A stretch of DNA of 41,203 nucleotides from Clostridia bacterium (GTDB lineage: Bacteria > Bacillota > Clostridia > Oscillospirales > Acutalibacteraceae): positions 1 to 41,203 of the forward strand of contig JAFWGH010000018.1 in assembly GCA_017512465.1 (NCBI GenBank). Reading direction: 5' to 3'. Shown in pieces: positions 14,857 to 24,440 of the stretch. Below the pieces are notes generated by a model. That model was not told the DNA's origin and did not search any database. It worked only from the letters and a program-made list of their open reading frames with translations. The position numbers and the translations under genes were made by a program. Position 1 is the first letter of the stretch, and every line of letters starts with the position of its first letter.

Positions 14857-16029
14857 CTATTTTTGTGTAAAAGAAAACTCCACATGCACAACCGGCTCTA
14901 TTGCATCACCAATGCAAGCGATAATTCTCTGCTTGACCATTTCGCTGATGTGCTGTGTATCCTTTTTGATATCGCTGTCAATGACTAAATCGAAGTACAT
15001 TTTTTTGCCATCCTCCGATAATCTGAAGTCATGCGCGGTATAGTGCTCATCCACACTCGCTAGCACCTGCATTACCTGCTTCTTTAATGTTTCGAGCTGC
15101 ACATCCTTGGTATCCACCGGGTCAATATGCAGCACCAAATATATGCCGAATACTTCATCCACACGCTTTTCAAGCGCATCGATAATATCGTGTATCGCCA
15201 CCAACTCACTATCCGCCGGCACCTCTGCATGCGCCACGGCAAACACTTTTCCCATGCCGTAATCATGCATCACCAAATCGTGGATGCCCAAAATAGCAGG
15301 GTCGAAAGCGAGCATAAATTCTTCCAAAGCCGCAACGCTCTCTTTTTTTGCAGGCGCACCGATAAGCGGATGTATGCTGTCTCTAAAAATACTGATACCG
15401 CTCCATATCACCAGCAGTGATACCGCTGTGGCGACATAACCATCGAGCTGCCAGCCGAAAAACTTTTCGAGCAAAATGCTGATGAGCACGGCGCTTGTAC
15501 TTAAACAATCGCTCAAAGAATCGCGCGCGACTGCTTTAAGCGCGGTAATGCCTTCTTTTTTTGCAAGTGAAAAGTTGAACACACTCATCCACAGTTTTAC
15601 AAGCACGGACACGATAATCACCGCCAGCAGCAACGGAGAAAAAGTCACACCGGCGGGATGAATGATTTTTTGAATACCGCTTTTGAGCAGTTCCGCACCC
15701 ATTAGAAAGACCGAAAACGAAACAATGATAGAAAGCACATATTCATACCTGCCATGCCCGAAGGGATGCTCTTCATCGGCAGGTTTTGCCGCTACTTTAA
15801 AGCCGACAATGCTGATAATGCTTGTGAGCAAATCGGAAAGATTATTTGCCGCATCCGCAATCAATGCAGCGGAAGCCGAAAGGTAGCCTAATACAAATTT
15901 AAAGCCGCTGATAAACAGATTACAAATAATACCCACTGCGCCCGAAAGGGTGCCGACTGCCGCTTTGCGCTGCGCTTCCCCGCTAAAGGTTTTATGGTTA
16001 ATGAATAATTTTAATAATAAATTTGTCAT
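14857..16029 (-). CDS. Cation diffusion facilitator (CDF) metal exporter
   Basis: 390-residue membrane antiporter expelling Zn2+, Mn2+, Fe2+ or similar ions; the metal cannot be fixed from sequence. The two transport-site motifs are visible: DAANNLSD (59-66) and RDSLSD (D170, D174). HPFGHG is at 88-93. About six helices are followed by a long cytoplasmic C-terminal region that seems to hold the usual CDF dimerisation domain plus extra sequence (VHVEFSFTQK end). AAGGA lies 6 nt before the ATG. It starts 18 nt after the ZIP gene, so importer and exporter share a transcript. Confidence 0.9.
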   Translation of the reverse strand: MTNLLLKLFINHKTFSGEAQRKAAVGTLSGAVGIICNLFISGFKFVLGYLSASAALIADAANNLSDLLTSIISIVGFKVAAKPADEEHPFGHGRYEYVLSIIVSFSVFLMGAELLKSGIQKIIHPAGVTFSPLLLAVIIVSVLVKLWMSVFNFSLAKKEGITALKAVARDSLSDCLSTSAVLISILLEKFFGWQLDGYVATAVSLLVIWSGISIFRDSIHPLIGAPAKKESVAALEEFMLAFDPAILGIHDLVMHDYGMGKVFAVAHAEVPADSELVAIHDIIDALEKRVDEVFGIYLVLHIDPVDTKDVQLETLKKQVMQVLASVDEHYTAHDFRLSEDGKKMYFDLVIDSDIKKDTQHISEMVKQRIIACIGDAIEPVVHVEFSFTQK

Positions 16030-16047
16030 TGATTATCCTTTCTGGCA

Positions 16048-16800
16048 CTACAAACTGACATCCAATACCATCATCAGCAAAAAACCTGCGATAAATCCCA
16101 CTACACCCGCATTTATTTTACCGCTGCCCTTGGTTTCGGGAATGAGTTCACTCACACATACATATACCATAGCGCCTGCCGCGAAGGCAAGCATAAACGG
16201 TAATACTTTTATAACTAAAGCGGTCAAGAGCAGTGTCACAAGCGCGCTCACCGGCTCAACTGCGCCGGAGAGTACACCAAACAAAAATGCTTTCGGCTTT
16301 GAATACCCTTCTGCGCTCAATGGCAGCGAGATAATTGCACCCTCCGGAAAGTTTTGTATCGCAATGCCCAAAGCGAGGCCAAATGCCGCTGCCATAGAGG
16401 CAGCACTCTGCTCTTTGAGCGCCGCTGCAACGCCGACGCCGACCGCCAAACCCTCGGGAATATTGTGGAGGGTGACGGCGAAAAGGAGCATTTTATGATT
16501 TGTCGGCGCACTTCTGTGCATGTTCCCCGCCTTTTGCATACGTGCACACACGCTCTCACACACCATTAAAAAAGCGCACCCGAAAAGGAAGCCCGCTGTC
16601 GGCTGCAGCCATCTCGGCGGCAAAGACGCATCAATTGCCGGAAGCAAAAGCGACCAAACCGAAGCCGCAATCATCACACCGGCGGCAAAACCGGTAAGCA
16701 GCCGCCGTAAGCTGTCCCCCGGCTCTTTTTTCATAAAAAAGACGGTTGCGCCGCCGAGCGCCGTACCGAAAAAAGGAATTAATAAAGACAGTATTATCAC
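16048..16800 (-). CDS. ZIP-family divalent metal transporter
   Basis: 250-residue inner-membrane protein importing Zn2+ or other divalent ions. The two ZIP metal-site helices are TLHNIPEGLAVGVGV and ALGIAIQNFPEGAIISL, each with the histidine or asparagine plus PEG glutamate. The sequence fits the GufA/ZupT branch. Two in-frame GTG starts exist. 16800 is preferred because the AGGTG ribosome site lies 6 nt ahead of it, whereas the GTG at 16809 is part of that site. It is first gene of a ZIP-CDF pair. No clear promoter was found upstream. Confidence 0.88.
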   Translation of the reverse strand: MIILSLLIPFFGTALGGATVFFMKKEPGDSLRRLLTGFAAGVMIAASVWSLLLPAIDASLPPRWLQPTAGFLFGCAFLMVCESVCARMQKAGNMHRSAPTNHKMLLFAVTLHNIPEGLAVGVGVAAALKEQSAASMAAAFGLALGIAIQNFPEGAIISLPLSAEGYSKPKAFLFGVLSGAVEPVSALVTLLLTALVIKVLPFMLAFAAGAMVYVCVSELIPETKGSGKINAGVVGFIAGFLLMMVLDVSL

Positions 16801-16916
16801 ATCAATCACCTGCTATGCATATTCCGTTTATTCTATGAAACAGGCTCTGTTCGGGTGATAATAAAGTGCACTGTGCTTAATGTATTCTTTTTTTCGCACC
16901 GCTACACGCAGATTAC

Positions 16917-16945
16917 GAAAAACCTCGCTTTTTCATAAGCGAGGT
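16917..16945 (-). terminator. Terminator of tRNA-Gly
   Basis: Nine-bp stem (ACCTCGCTT at 16922-16930 with AAGCGAGGT at 16937-16945), followed on the minus strand by TTTTT. It begins 3 nt after the encoded CCA of the tRNA. Confidence 0.9.
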
Positions 16946-16948
16946 CAC

Positions 16949-17022
16949 TGGAGCGGACAACGGGAGTCGAACCCGCCTAATCAGCTTGGGAAGCTGAGAT
17001 TCTACCGATGAACTATGTCCGC
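16949..17022 (-). tRNA. tRNA-Gly, anticodon CCC
   Basis: Complete 74-nt tRNA including an encoded CCA. The acceptor stem GCGGACA pairs with TGTCCGC at the other end. The discriminator base is U, as usual for bacterial tRNA-Gly. The anticodon loop is TTCCCAA (anticodon CCC), and the T arm holds GGTTCGA. It has its own consensus promoter and terminator and is monocistronic. Confidence 0.97.
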
Positions 17023-17040
17023 ATCTGTAAAACAATACAT

Positions 17041-17069
17041 ATTATAATGAATTATAATGGTTTTGTCAA
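17041..17069 (-). promoter_or_regulatory. Promoter of tRNA-Gly
   Basis: Full consensus TTGACA (17069-17064), 17-nt spacer and TATAAT (17046-17041) on the minus strand, with the start predicted about 12 nt before the mature 5' end. It is the best-matching promoter in the window. Confidence 0.9.
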
Positions 17070-17096
17070 TCATCCGTTTTTTTCGGCACATAAAAT

Positions 17097-17130
17097 ACAG
17101 CGCGGATAGAGCATCTCTAACCCGCGCTGT
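17097..17130 (-). terminator. Hairpin after hppA
   Basis: ACAGCGCGG (17097-17105) pairs with CCGCGCTGT (17122-17130), and a nested TAGAG/CTCTA continues the stem. ATTTTATG follows on the minus strand. It lies 21 nt after the hppA stop codon and just upstream of the tRNA promoter. Confidence 0.75.
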
Positions 17131-17151
17131 AAATCATGAAACTTGTGTCTC

Positions 17152-19233
17152 TTATTTACCGAGCATATCCAAAATGGAACCGGATTGTGCCATCAAAGGC
17201 GCAAAGAGAAGGGAGATAACGGTCATCAACTTGATAAGGATGTTGATGGACGGACCGGAAGTATCTTTGAACGGGTCGCCGACTGTGTCGCCGATAACGG
17301 CTGCAGCGTGAGCATCGGAGCCCTTGCCACCGAAGTGACCGCTTTCAATATACTTCTTCGCATTATCCCAAGCACCGCCGGAGTTGGACATGAAGATAGC
17401 CATGAGAACACCGGTAACGAGTGCACCGGCAAGCATACCGGTTAATGCACTTACACCGAGACCGAAGCCTACAACCAGCGGAACAACCACTGCCATGATA
17501 CCGGGAACGAGCATCTCTTTAAGAGCTGCCTTGGTGGAGATGGATACGCAAGAGGTATAGTCAGGCTTTTCAGTGCCTTCCATGATACCCTTGTGCTCTC
17601 TGAACTGGCGGCGTACTTCTTCAATCATTTGAGAAGCAGCTTTACCCACAGAATTCATGGTAAGTGCGGAGAAGATAAACGGCAGCATACCGCCGATTAA
17701 CAAACCGACAACAACCTTGTAGTCGAGCACGGAGCTCTGAGTAAGATCCTCACTGATTTTTGCTTTTTCCGCAAAGCTCATAAACAGGGATAATGCTGTT
17801 AAAGCAGCGGAGCCGATAGCGAAACCTTTACCCATAGCAGCAGTGGTGTTACCAACGCTATCAAGGGTATCGGTGATTTTACGAACGCTTTCATCAAGGC
17901 CGCTCATTTCGGCGATACCGCCGGCGTTATCGGCAATCGGACCATAAGCATCTACCGCAACGGTGATACCGGTGGTGGAAAGCATGCCGACAGCGGCAAT
18001 GGCAATACCGTAAATACCAAATAACAAGTAAGCAATGACGATAGCAATTGCAATTAAGATAATCGGAAGAACAGTACTCTTCATGCCGACTGCAAGACCT
18101 GCAATGATGTTGGTAGCAGGACCTGTTTCGGACTCTTTACCGATGTGCTTAACAGATTTGTAAGCATCGGAGGTATATACTTCTGTCAATATACCGATAA
18201 GGGTACCGACCACAACACCGGCTGTGACGCAGCCGAATGCTTTGAAGTCATTAAACGCAAGCTTAGAGCCGACAGCCGCAGCAATAAGTACAAGAATCGC
18301 GGAAGCATAAGTACCGAGATTGAGTGCTTTATGCGGGTCGCCGCCCTCTTTACCGCGGACAAATAATTGACCGATAATAGCGGATACAATACCGCAGGCA
18401 GCAATGAGAAGTGCAAAAATAGGAGCATACTTCATTGATTCGCCGGTTTGCGGATTCTGTGCCAAAGTGGTACCGAGAATAACAGCAGAAACGATAGCGC
18501 CAACATAGCTCTCAAAGAGGTCAGCGCCCATACCTGCAACGTCACCTACATTATCACCGACATTATCGGCAATAACAGCGGGGTTACGCGGGTCATCTTC
18601 GGGAATACCGGCTTCTACTTTACCGACAAGGTCAGCGCCGACATCGGCAGCCTTGGTGTAGATACCGCCGCCCACACGCGCAAACAAAGCGATGGAGGAA
18701 GCACCAAGAGAGAAACCTGTAAGCATGTTACCGGCAAGAGTGGGGTCAGAAGGACTGACGAGTGCATAAATAGCCGCAGCACCTAACAAACCGAGACCGA
18801 CCACGCAAAGGCCCATCACGGAGCCGCCCTTAAAGGCGATGGAAAGTGCTTTGTTCATGCCGCCTTCTTTCGCAGCATTGGCAGTGCGCACATTTGCTTT
18901 TGTTGCCACATTCATGCCGAAGTAACCGGCAAGGGTTGAGAATAATGCACCGCAAAGGAAGCAAATACCGGTTTTCCAACCGAGACCGTAAATGGTTTCG
19001 CCGCCCTCTACGAAGCCGACAGCTGTGATAATGATGAAAACAGCTGCTACGAAAAATACAAGAATTTTGTACTCCGAAAACAGGAATGCCTTAGCGCCCT
19101 GATTAATCGCAGTAGAAATTTCTTTCATTTTGTCTGTTCCGACGGATGCCTTGTTAATCTGTGAAGCTTTAATAAACGCAATAAAGAGCGCTAAAACAGC
19201 GGCACAGATGGCAATGTACTGAACAAAATCCAT
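17152..19233 (-). CDS. hppA: Membrane-bound ion-translocating pyrophosphatase, K+-stimulated type
   Basis: 693-residue, about 16-helix membrane enzyme that couples PPi hydrolysis to H+ or Na+ pumping. The PPi-site motifs [21 protein letters not shown] and [12 protein letters not shown] are intact. [10 protein letters not shown] has Ala and Gly where K+-independent enzymes carry Lys and Thr, so it belongs to the K+-dependent class; this follows established family knowledge. Whether it pumps Na+ or H+ is not decided. AAGGAG lies 7 nt before the ATG. It is monocistronic between the 19267-19295 promoter and the 17097-17130 hairpin. Confidence 0.96.
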   Translation of the reverse strand: MDFVQYIAICAAVLALFIAFIKASQINKASVGTDKMKEISTAINQGAKAFLFSEYKILVFFVAAVFIIITAVGFVEGGETIYGLGWKTGICFLCGALFSTLAGYFGMNVATKANVRTANAAKEGGMNKALSIAFKGGSVMGLCVVGLGLLGAAAIYALVSPSDPTLAGNMLTGFSLGASSIALFARVGGGIYTKAADVGADLVGKVEAGIPEDDPRNPAVIADNVGDNVGDVAGMGADLFESYVGAIVSAVILGTTLAQNPQTGESMKYAPIFALLIAACGIVSAIIGQLFVRGKEGGDPHKALNLGTYASAILVLIAAAVGSKLAFNDFKAFGCVTAGVVVGTLIGILTEVYTSDAYKSVKHIGKESETGPATNIIAGLAVGMKSTVLPIILIAIAIVIAYLLFGIYGIAIAAVGMLSTTGITVAVDAYGPIADNAGGIAEMSGLDESVRKITDTLDSVGNTTAAMGKGFAIGSAALTALSLFMSFAEKAKISEDLTQSSVLDYKVVVGLLIGGMLPFIFSALTMNSVGKAASQMIEEVRRQFREHKGIMEGTEKPDYTSCVSISTKAALKEMLVPGIMAVVVPLVVGFGLGVSALTGMLAGALVTGVLMAIFMSNSGGAWDNAKKYIESGHFGGKGSDAHAAAVIGDTVGDPFKDTSGPSINILIKLMTVISLLFAPLMAQSGSILDMLGK

Positions 19234-19266
19234 AGTTTTTCTCCTTCTTATAAATTATTTAAGCAT

Positions 19267-19295
19267 ATTATAGCAAAGTTGGCATATTTATGCAA
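19267..19295 (-). promoter_or_regulatory. hppA promoter
   Basis: TTGCAT (19295-19290), 17-nt spacer and TATAAT (19272-19267) on the minus strand. The start is expected near 19260, about 27 nt before the ATG. Confidence 0.75.
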
Positions 19296-19323
19296 TATCT
19301 ATTTTATACAAAATAAATAACAA

Positions 19324-19353
19324 AGTGCCGATTTTCAATAAAAAATCGGCACT
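19324..19353 (-). terminator. Terminator after yigZ
   Basis: Perfect 12-bp stem (19324-19335 with 19342-19353), followed on the minus strand by a T-rich run (TTGTTATTTATTTT). It separates yigZ from the hppA promoter. Confidence 0.85.
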
Positions 19354-19381
19354 GATTTAGTTATTTTAACCAAAAAAGCGT

Positions 19382-20002
19382 TTATTCAAAGACTTTATAA
19401 TCATTTTCCAAAAGTTTTGCTTGCACTTCCCCGTGAAAATGGTCGGTCAATTTTGACAAAAACTGCTCGCGCTCTCCCGCACGCAGATAATAGCGAAAGC
19501 AGACACTTTCGGCATACTCCGTGTGCTCGGTAACACAACCGTTATCGAGCAAAAAGCGTGTGAATTTATCAATATACGCATACGGCAGTGTGCTTTCAAA
19601 AACACAGCACTCATCCACCTGCACACTGCCGGCTGCCTCGAGCGCCATTGCCGCCGCTTTGGAATACGCGCGCACCAAGCCGCCGGTGCCAAGTAAAATG
19701 CCGCCGAAATAGCGTGTGGTCACAATGCACACATCACTAAAACCCTGCTTAGTGATAACATCGAGTGTGGGCATACCGGATGTGCCGGAGGGTTCCCCAT
19801 CATCCGAACAGCGGGTTTCACCGCCCTTTAAGACATAAGCGGAAACATTGTGACGTGCATCCCAATATTCTTTTTTTATTTTTGCAATAAACTGCTCCGC
19901 CTGCTCGCGGCTCTCCACCCTTTCGACATGGGCAATAAACTTCGAGCGCTCCACCACATAGGTGGCTTCGGCGGATTGTTTAACGGTTTTATAATCTTTC
20001 AT
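19382..20002 (-). CDS. YigZ/IMPACT-family protein
   Basis: 206-residue cytoplasmic protein. The N-terminal domain carries the UPF0029 signature (DARHNVSAYVL, CSDDGEPSGTSGMP, TRYFGGILLGTGGLVRAYSKAA), and the smaller C-terminal domain has a ferredoxin-like fold. The family is related to eukaryotic IMPACT, which binds GCN1. The bacterial role is unsettled, with ribosome- or stress-linked functions proposed. A weak GTGGAA site precedes the ATG. It is alone between its terminator and rpmE. Confidence 0.9.
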   Translation of the reverse strand: MKDYKTVKQSAEATYVVERSKFIAHVERVESREQAEQFIAKIKKEYWDARHNVSAYVLKGGETRCSDDGEPSGTSGMPTLDVITKQGFSDVCIVTTRYFGGILLGTGGLVRAYSKAAAMALEAAGSVQVDECCVFESTLPYAYIDKFTRFLLDNGCVTEHTEYAESVCFRYYLRAGEREQFLSKLTDHFHGEVQAKLLENDYKVFE

Positions 20003-20076
20003 TTTCCACGCATCGCTGACAGCGCCGGGCAGTCAGCCTGTTATTATTAAAAGTTTCTAAAATAGAATACTGATTG

Positions 20077-20105
20077 TAAAAAATAAAGCAGGTAAAATAC
20101 CTGCT
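20077..20105 (-). terminator. Terminator after rpmE
   Basis: Perfect 7-bp stem (AGCAGGT at 20087-20093 with ACCTGCT at 20099-20105), followed on the minus strand by TTATTTTTT. It begins 12 nt after the rpmE stop codon. Confidence 0.85.
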
Positions 20106-20117
20106 CTTATTTTTTCA

Positions 20118-20324
20118 TTATTTCTGAGATAAACCAAAACGCTTATTGAATCTATCTACACGACCGCCTGTATCTACCAGCTTTTGCTTACCTGTAAAGA
20201 AAGGATGGCAGTTGGAACAAATATCCACAGACATATCTCCTGCAGTGGATTTTGTCTTAATCACATTGCCGCAAGCGCATTTGATTTCAGCGTCTTTATA
20301 CTCGGGATGAATTCCTGATTTCAT
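20118..20324 (-). CDS. rpmE: 50S ribosomal protein L31, zinc-binding form
   Basis: 68-residue large-subunit ribosomal protein. The four zinc cysteines of the C+ form are present (CAC at residues 16-18, CSNC at 36-39), so this is RpmE rather than the zinc-free paralogue RpmE2/YtiA. The family ending [14 protein letters not shown] is intact. AGAGGTG lies about 8 nt before the ATG. It is monocistronic with its own promoter and terminator. Confidence 0.97.
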   Translation of the reverse strand: MKSGIHPEYKDAEIKCACGNVIKTKSTAGDMSVDICSNCHPFFTGKQKLVDTGGRVDRFNKRFGLSQK

Positions 20325-20370
20325 TTCATTTTCACCTCTTTCAAACTAAACATAGAAAAATAACAATGGA

Positions 20371-20399
20371 ATAATACCACAAGGCGCATTAAAAATCAA
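20371..20399 (-). promoter_or_regulatory. rpmE promoter
   Basis: TTGATT (20399-20394), 17-nt spacer and TATTAT (20376-20371) on the minus strand. The leader of about 40 nt shows no obvious Zur-like or structured element. Confidence 0.65.
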
Positions 20400-20406
20400 G
20401 TGTTTT

Positions 20407-20841
20407 TTAATTTTTATTTGCCCACTTCCAATGAATTGTCTTTTTTTTCTTATCAAATACCGTGTTTGCCTTAAGATAAAACGCGATTACAACGATATCT
20501 ATAAGCACGGCTTTGCCGATAATGAGCACGGATACAAAGGTTGTCATTCCGTCAAATATCACTGCTAAAATCAACAGCACCCATAACACCGCCACGGCAA
20601 TCAAATAACCGAAAAGAAACTTTTCAATATTTTTGCGCGCCACATTGTACTTCGGGTTGCCGGCAGATGAATCCTTCACATTTAAAAGAAATAATCTTTG
20701 AATAAAGGAATAGCCTTTTTTTACATTGGCAATTTCTTCCGGCGTTTTTCCCGCCTGGTGCAGGGAAACAACAGCGCTTCTGAGCACCAACACAGTCCAT
20801 GTGGACGAAATGAGCAATATAAATAATAATGCCAGTTGCAT
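20407..20841 (-). CDS. Hypothetical membrane protein
   Basis: 144 residues, family not recognised. Hydrophobic segments lie at about 1-20, 75-95 and 100-123, between a basic, polar loop and a lysine-rich tail (DKKKKTIHWKWANKN). It therefore looks like a small integral membrane protein with three or so helices. GGAGGG lies 6 nt before the ATG. It has a consensus promoter of its own that overlaps the end of addA. It lies upstream of rpmE, which has a separate promoter, so no functional partner is indicated. Confidence 0.7.
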   Translation of the reverse strand: MQLALLFILLISSTWTVLVLRSAVVSLHQAGKTPEEIANVKKGYSFIQRLFLLNVKDSSAGNPKYNVARKNIEKFLFGYLIAVAVLWVLLILAVIFDGMTTFVSVLIIGKAVLIDIVVIAFYLKANTVFDKKKKTIHWKWANKN

Positions 20842-20881
20842 ATAACGCCCTCCGCATATCTGTTATATTTATAGTTATAGT

Positions 20882-20910
20882 ATTATACCACAGCGCGGCA
20901 CACTTGTCAA
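20882..20910 (-). promoter_or_regulatory. Consensus promoter overlapping the addA stop codon
   Basis: TTGACA (20910-20905), 17-nt spacer and TATAAT (20887-20882) on the minus strand. The -35 box includes the addA stop codon region (20907-20909). It drives the 144-residue membrane protein. Confidence 0.85.
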
Positions 20911-23900
20911 AAATTGATAACAATATCCTCATTCAAATAGAAGGAATAGATATGGCATTCCCTGACCGGTATTCCCCACACCTTTTCGAGCGCGCGCCGG
21001 TACAAAAGCATCTGCTTGCCGTAGCGCACAATCAACTCGTCCGCACTTTTAATCCTGTCGGTTTTATAATCGACTATAAAAGCGTTGTCATTTTCAACAA
21101 ACACCGCATCTATCATACCATCCACAAATACCTGCTCTTTTTGCAGGATTTCCGGCAAATCCGGGTCAAAGAATCCGGCATCTTCCAAATAAGCTATTTC
21201 ATATTCACGCAACAGCTTTTGCGCACACGCCATACGCCCCGCAAGCGCCGTGTCAAAAAAAGCACATATTTGCTTTTTATCGATAACATCTGCCTGCGCC
21301 GTTGTTAGAAAGCCTCTTTGGAGCATGTTTTGAAGCTCCCGCTCAAAATCGAAATGCACAAAATCCTCCACTTTTTCCATGAAGCGGTGCGTAGCGGTAC
21401 CCCTGCCGGCAGCAGATACCTTTTCTTTACGCATAAAGACAGGCGGTTCAAAAGCGAACGCGAGCATATCACCATCGCTCTCCGCTACGGCGGAGGGAGT
21501 TTTTTTGCTGTCAATGGTTTCACAACCGGCATAGCGGTATCGGAACGCAAAGTTTTCCTGCAAGCGGTTCTTAATGCGTTCATCCGCAGCGACTGCTTCT
21601 TCCTGCTCGGGTTTGACGATATCCTGCGGATAATAATCGGGCAAAACGATGTTGAGTTTGCCGCTTTGCGCCGAATCGATGAAAACCTCCTGCAAATCAG
21701 CCGCTTTGCGCAGATTGCCGGCGTGCGGGTGCATGAGAGCGCATGCCGCAATCCAGTACAGATAATTATTATTCATGCGCATCCACCCTTCGCGGATGTT
21801 GCCTGCGCTGCCGGCACACAAAAGGGCGATTTTATTTAACGCATCCTCTCTTTTGGTTATGCCGCTTTTTAAGGGCTTCCCTTCAAAGGTGCCGGTGATA
21901 ATCAACCTGTTTTTCGGGCGCGTGAGCGCCACATACAGTGTGCGGATTTCTTCCGCCATATCGCTTCTTAAATTTGCCAGTGTTACTGCGGTATAGGAAA
22001 GCGTATCATAGCGCGCATTTTCCTCCGGATATTTCGGTTTAATGCCGATACCGTATTCCCGATTTAAAGCTATATTGCGCTCATAATGGTTATTTTGCGT
22101 ATTGGTAAAGGCAAAGATAACAACCGGAAATTCCAAACCCTTTGAAGCGTGCACGGTCATGATTTTTACCTTGCTCTCGCTTTCGGGCACCACGGCACAG
22201 GCAATATCGGGATGGTTCGCCTTCACCTTTTCCAAGAAGCGCACCAAACCCGTTAAACCGTAGTAGCCGCTATCGGAATACAGTTTAAGTACGGAAATAA
22301 AGCGAAACAGATTGGCTTTTTTTACCTCGCCGTTTTCACCGGCGCTGAGTATCTCCGGCAAAGAGGTGCGGCGGTATAGCAGCCGCAAAAACTCGGCGGG
22401 TTCATTTGTAGCCGCCAAAGTGCGGTACAAATCCAACTGCGCGAGAAAATGAGCACACTTTTCATCACCCTGTACCGCACATGCACGCACGGCGGAAAAG
22501 ATGCTGCCCCTGCGTTGCGCGGTACGGATGCGCGCAAGCTCGCTCGCACTAAATCCGAAGATTTCCGAATACATCACAGCGATTAAATCTACATCGCGCT
22601 GCGGATTATCGATGGCGCGCAAAAAGCTCATCACCAATGAGATTTCATTCGTATCAAATAAGCTCTCCCCCGCCACGCACTGGCAGGGAACACCGACATC
22701 GGAAAATGCATGTTCAAGCTCCCCTAAATGCGTTTTTGAGCGCACCAAAATACAATAATCGCTATAGGTGAGCGCGCGCTCCTCATCATCGGTAACAATG
22801 GTTTTCGCACTGCGCACTTCTTCACAAATGAGTTCGGCAATATAGCGCGACTCGTAGTAGCTCTTTTTCATTTTTTCGCGCTCGTCGGTACACACTTTAT
22901 CCAAAATATGCACTTCCACCGGCTCTGCCGCTGCATCACTGTCTTTCAGACCGGGAATTAAGTATTCATCTTCCGTATACTCTGTGTCGCCCACGGCTTC
23001 GCTCATAATCTTTGAAAAGAGAAAGTTGACAAAATCCGTAATCGGCTTTTCGGAACGGAAGTTATTTTTCAAGTAAATATAGCCGCTGTCTGCGCCCGGC
23101 TTATAGGGTTGCAGCCGCTTGCGCTTTTCAATGAATATTTCGGGCATTGCCTGGCGAAAGCGGTAAATGGACTGCTTTACATCGCCCACGACAAACAGGT
23201 TATGATTTTCTATTGTTTTAAAAATGGTATCCTGCACATCGTTGGTGTCTTGAAATTCATCGATTAATATGCCTTTATATTTCTTTTGATACTCGATTGC
23301 CGCCGGGGTCGGCTGTCCGTTTTCATCAACTAAAATTTTCAGCGTTAAATCGGAAATATCGGAAAACTCAAAGCTGCGGCGTTCCAACTTCGTTTCAAAC
23401 AGCTTTTGCTCATAGCACTCAAATAAGCGCTCCAATTCACACGCCACCGGATAAATGAGCGCATTATCTTTCGCAAAGCCGGCTTCATCCTCCACCACTT
23501 TTTTCATAGCGGCAGAAAAGGCATCCTTTGCCGCATTGCGGTAAGGCTTTGCAAGCGCGCTCAACTCGGTATCTATATTTTTCTTAACTGACGGATAGCG
23601 CACAAAGCTGTAATCTTTATACGCACAAAGCTTATCCCACGCACCGGCGCGTACATAAGAGAGGACACTTTCATAGAGCGCAAGATCGGTACGCAACACT
23701 TCACCGTATACCTCATCTGTCGGCGCATCCTCAGCGAGTATATCCAGCGCATGTCGGGCATAGTCGGTAGCGAGCACCAAATTTTCTTCCATGGCGCATA
23801 AAATCAGCTTGCCCCACGGATTTTGGGCTACTTGATTTTCAGTGTACAGATTTATTTTTTCATGTATCCAAGCGTGCTTATCGACAAAAGCGGAGGTATA

Positions 23901-24440
23901 CGCATGCAAAGAGTCTATAATCGCATAAATGTTTAAATCATTTTTGCCGCTTGTAAACAAATCCATGAGCGCTTTAAAAGAAGGTTCATTACGCTCATAA
24001 AACTCATCGAGCACCTCATCGAGCACCTCGCGCGAGAGCACGGAAAACTGCGCCGCATCCAAATTCTGATAAGCGGGAGAAATGTCGATATCCTTTAAAA
24101 GCTGATAATTGTTTTTGAGTACATCCGCACAAAACGCATCAATGGTGGTAATTTGTGCTTTTTCAAGCAAAATCTGCTGGCGGCGAAAATGCTCATCATA
24201 CGGGTCCTGCGCAAGCCTTTTATCAATCGCCTGCGCAATCTTTTCTTTCATTTGCTGTGCGGCAGAGCGTGTGAAGGTTACGATTAAGAGTTCATCAATA
24301 TCACATTCGCTCTCCATCATTTCCATCACTCTTTGCACGAGCACAGCGGTTTTACCCGAACCTGCCGCGGCGGAAACAAGGATATCCCCGCGCGCTTCAA
24401 TCGCATCTCGCTGAGCATCTGTCCATTTGAATTCAGCCAT
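20907..24440 (-). CDS. addA: ATP-dependent helicase/nuclease AddA
   Basis: 1177-residue subunit of the AddAB helicase-nuclease, which resects double-strand breaks for RecA, the Firmicute counterpart of RecBCD. The UvrD-type Walker A is AAAGSGKT (residues 24-31). LIDEFQDTND is motif II, and MTVHASKGLEFPVVI is motif V. The RecB-type nuclease near the C-terminus shows VDGMIDAVF and FIVDYKTDR (about residue 1125). The start at 24440 (MAEFKWTDAQ) is preferred to an ATG 17 codons upstream: GGAGG lies 8 nt ahead and the family N-terminus starts here. It overlaps the addB end by 8 nt. It is the last gene of the long murD-to-addA run. Confidence 0.96.
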   Translation of the reverse strand: MAEFKWTDAQRDAIEARGDILVSAAAGSGKTAVLVQRVMEMMESECDIDELLIVTFTRSAAQQMKEKIAQAIDKRLAQDPYDEHFRRQQILLEKAQITTIDAFCADVLKNNYQLLKDIDISPAYQNLDAAQFSVLSREVLDEVLDEFYERNEPSFKALMDLFTSGKNDLNIYAIIDSLHAYTSAFVDKHAWIHEKINLYTENQVAQNPWGKLILCAMEENLVLATDYARHALDILAEDAPTDEVYGEVLRTDLALYESVLSYVRAGAWDKLCAYKDYSFVRYPSVKKNIDTELSALAKPYRNAAKDAFSAAMKKVVEDEAGFAKDNALIYPVACELERLFECYEQKLFETKLERRSFEFSDISDLTLKILVDENGQPTPAAIEYQKKYKGILIDEFQDTNDVQDTIFKTIENHNLFVVGDVKQSIYRFRQAMPEIFIEKRKRLQPYKPGADSGYIYLKNNFRSEKPITDFVNFLFSKIMSEAVGDTEYTEDEYLIPGLKDSDAAAEPVEVHILDKVCTDEREKMKKSYYESRYIAELICEEVRSAKTIVTDDEERALTYSDYCILVRSKTHLGELEHAFSDVGVPCQCVAGESLFDTNEISLVMSFLRAIDNPQRDVDLIAVMYSEIFGFSASELARIRTAQRRGSIFSAVRACAVQGDEKCAHFLAQLDLYRTLAATNEPAEFLRLLYRRTSLPEILSAGENGEVKKANLFRFISVLKLYSDSGYYGLTGLVRFLEKVKANHPDIACAVVPESESKVKIMTVHASKGLEFPVVIFAFTNTQNNHYERNIALNREYGIGIKPKYPEENARYDTLSYTAVTLANLRSDMAEEIRTLYVALTRPKNRLIITGTFEGKPLKSGITKREDALNKIALLCAGSAGNIREGWMRMNNNYLYWIAACALMHPHAGNLRKAADLQEVFIDSAQSGKLNIVLPDYYPQDIVKPEQEEAVAADERIKNRLQENFAFRYRYAGCETIDSKKTPSAVAESDGDMLAFAFEPPVFMRKEKVSAAGRGTATHRFMEKVEDFVHFDFERELQNMLQRGFLTTAQADVIDKKQICAFFDTALAGRMACAQKLLREYEIAYLEDAGFFDPDLPEILQKEQVFVDGMIDAVFVENDNAFIVDYKTDRIKSADELIVRYGKQMLLYRRALEKVWGIPVRECHIYSFYLNEDIVINF

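Noticed and set aside
16801..16916. Promoter or metal-regulator operator for the ZIP-CDF pair
   Set aside because: A TATTAT box exists but no -35 match at 16-18 nt, and short palindromes there (such as AGTGCACT) are not specific.
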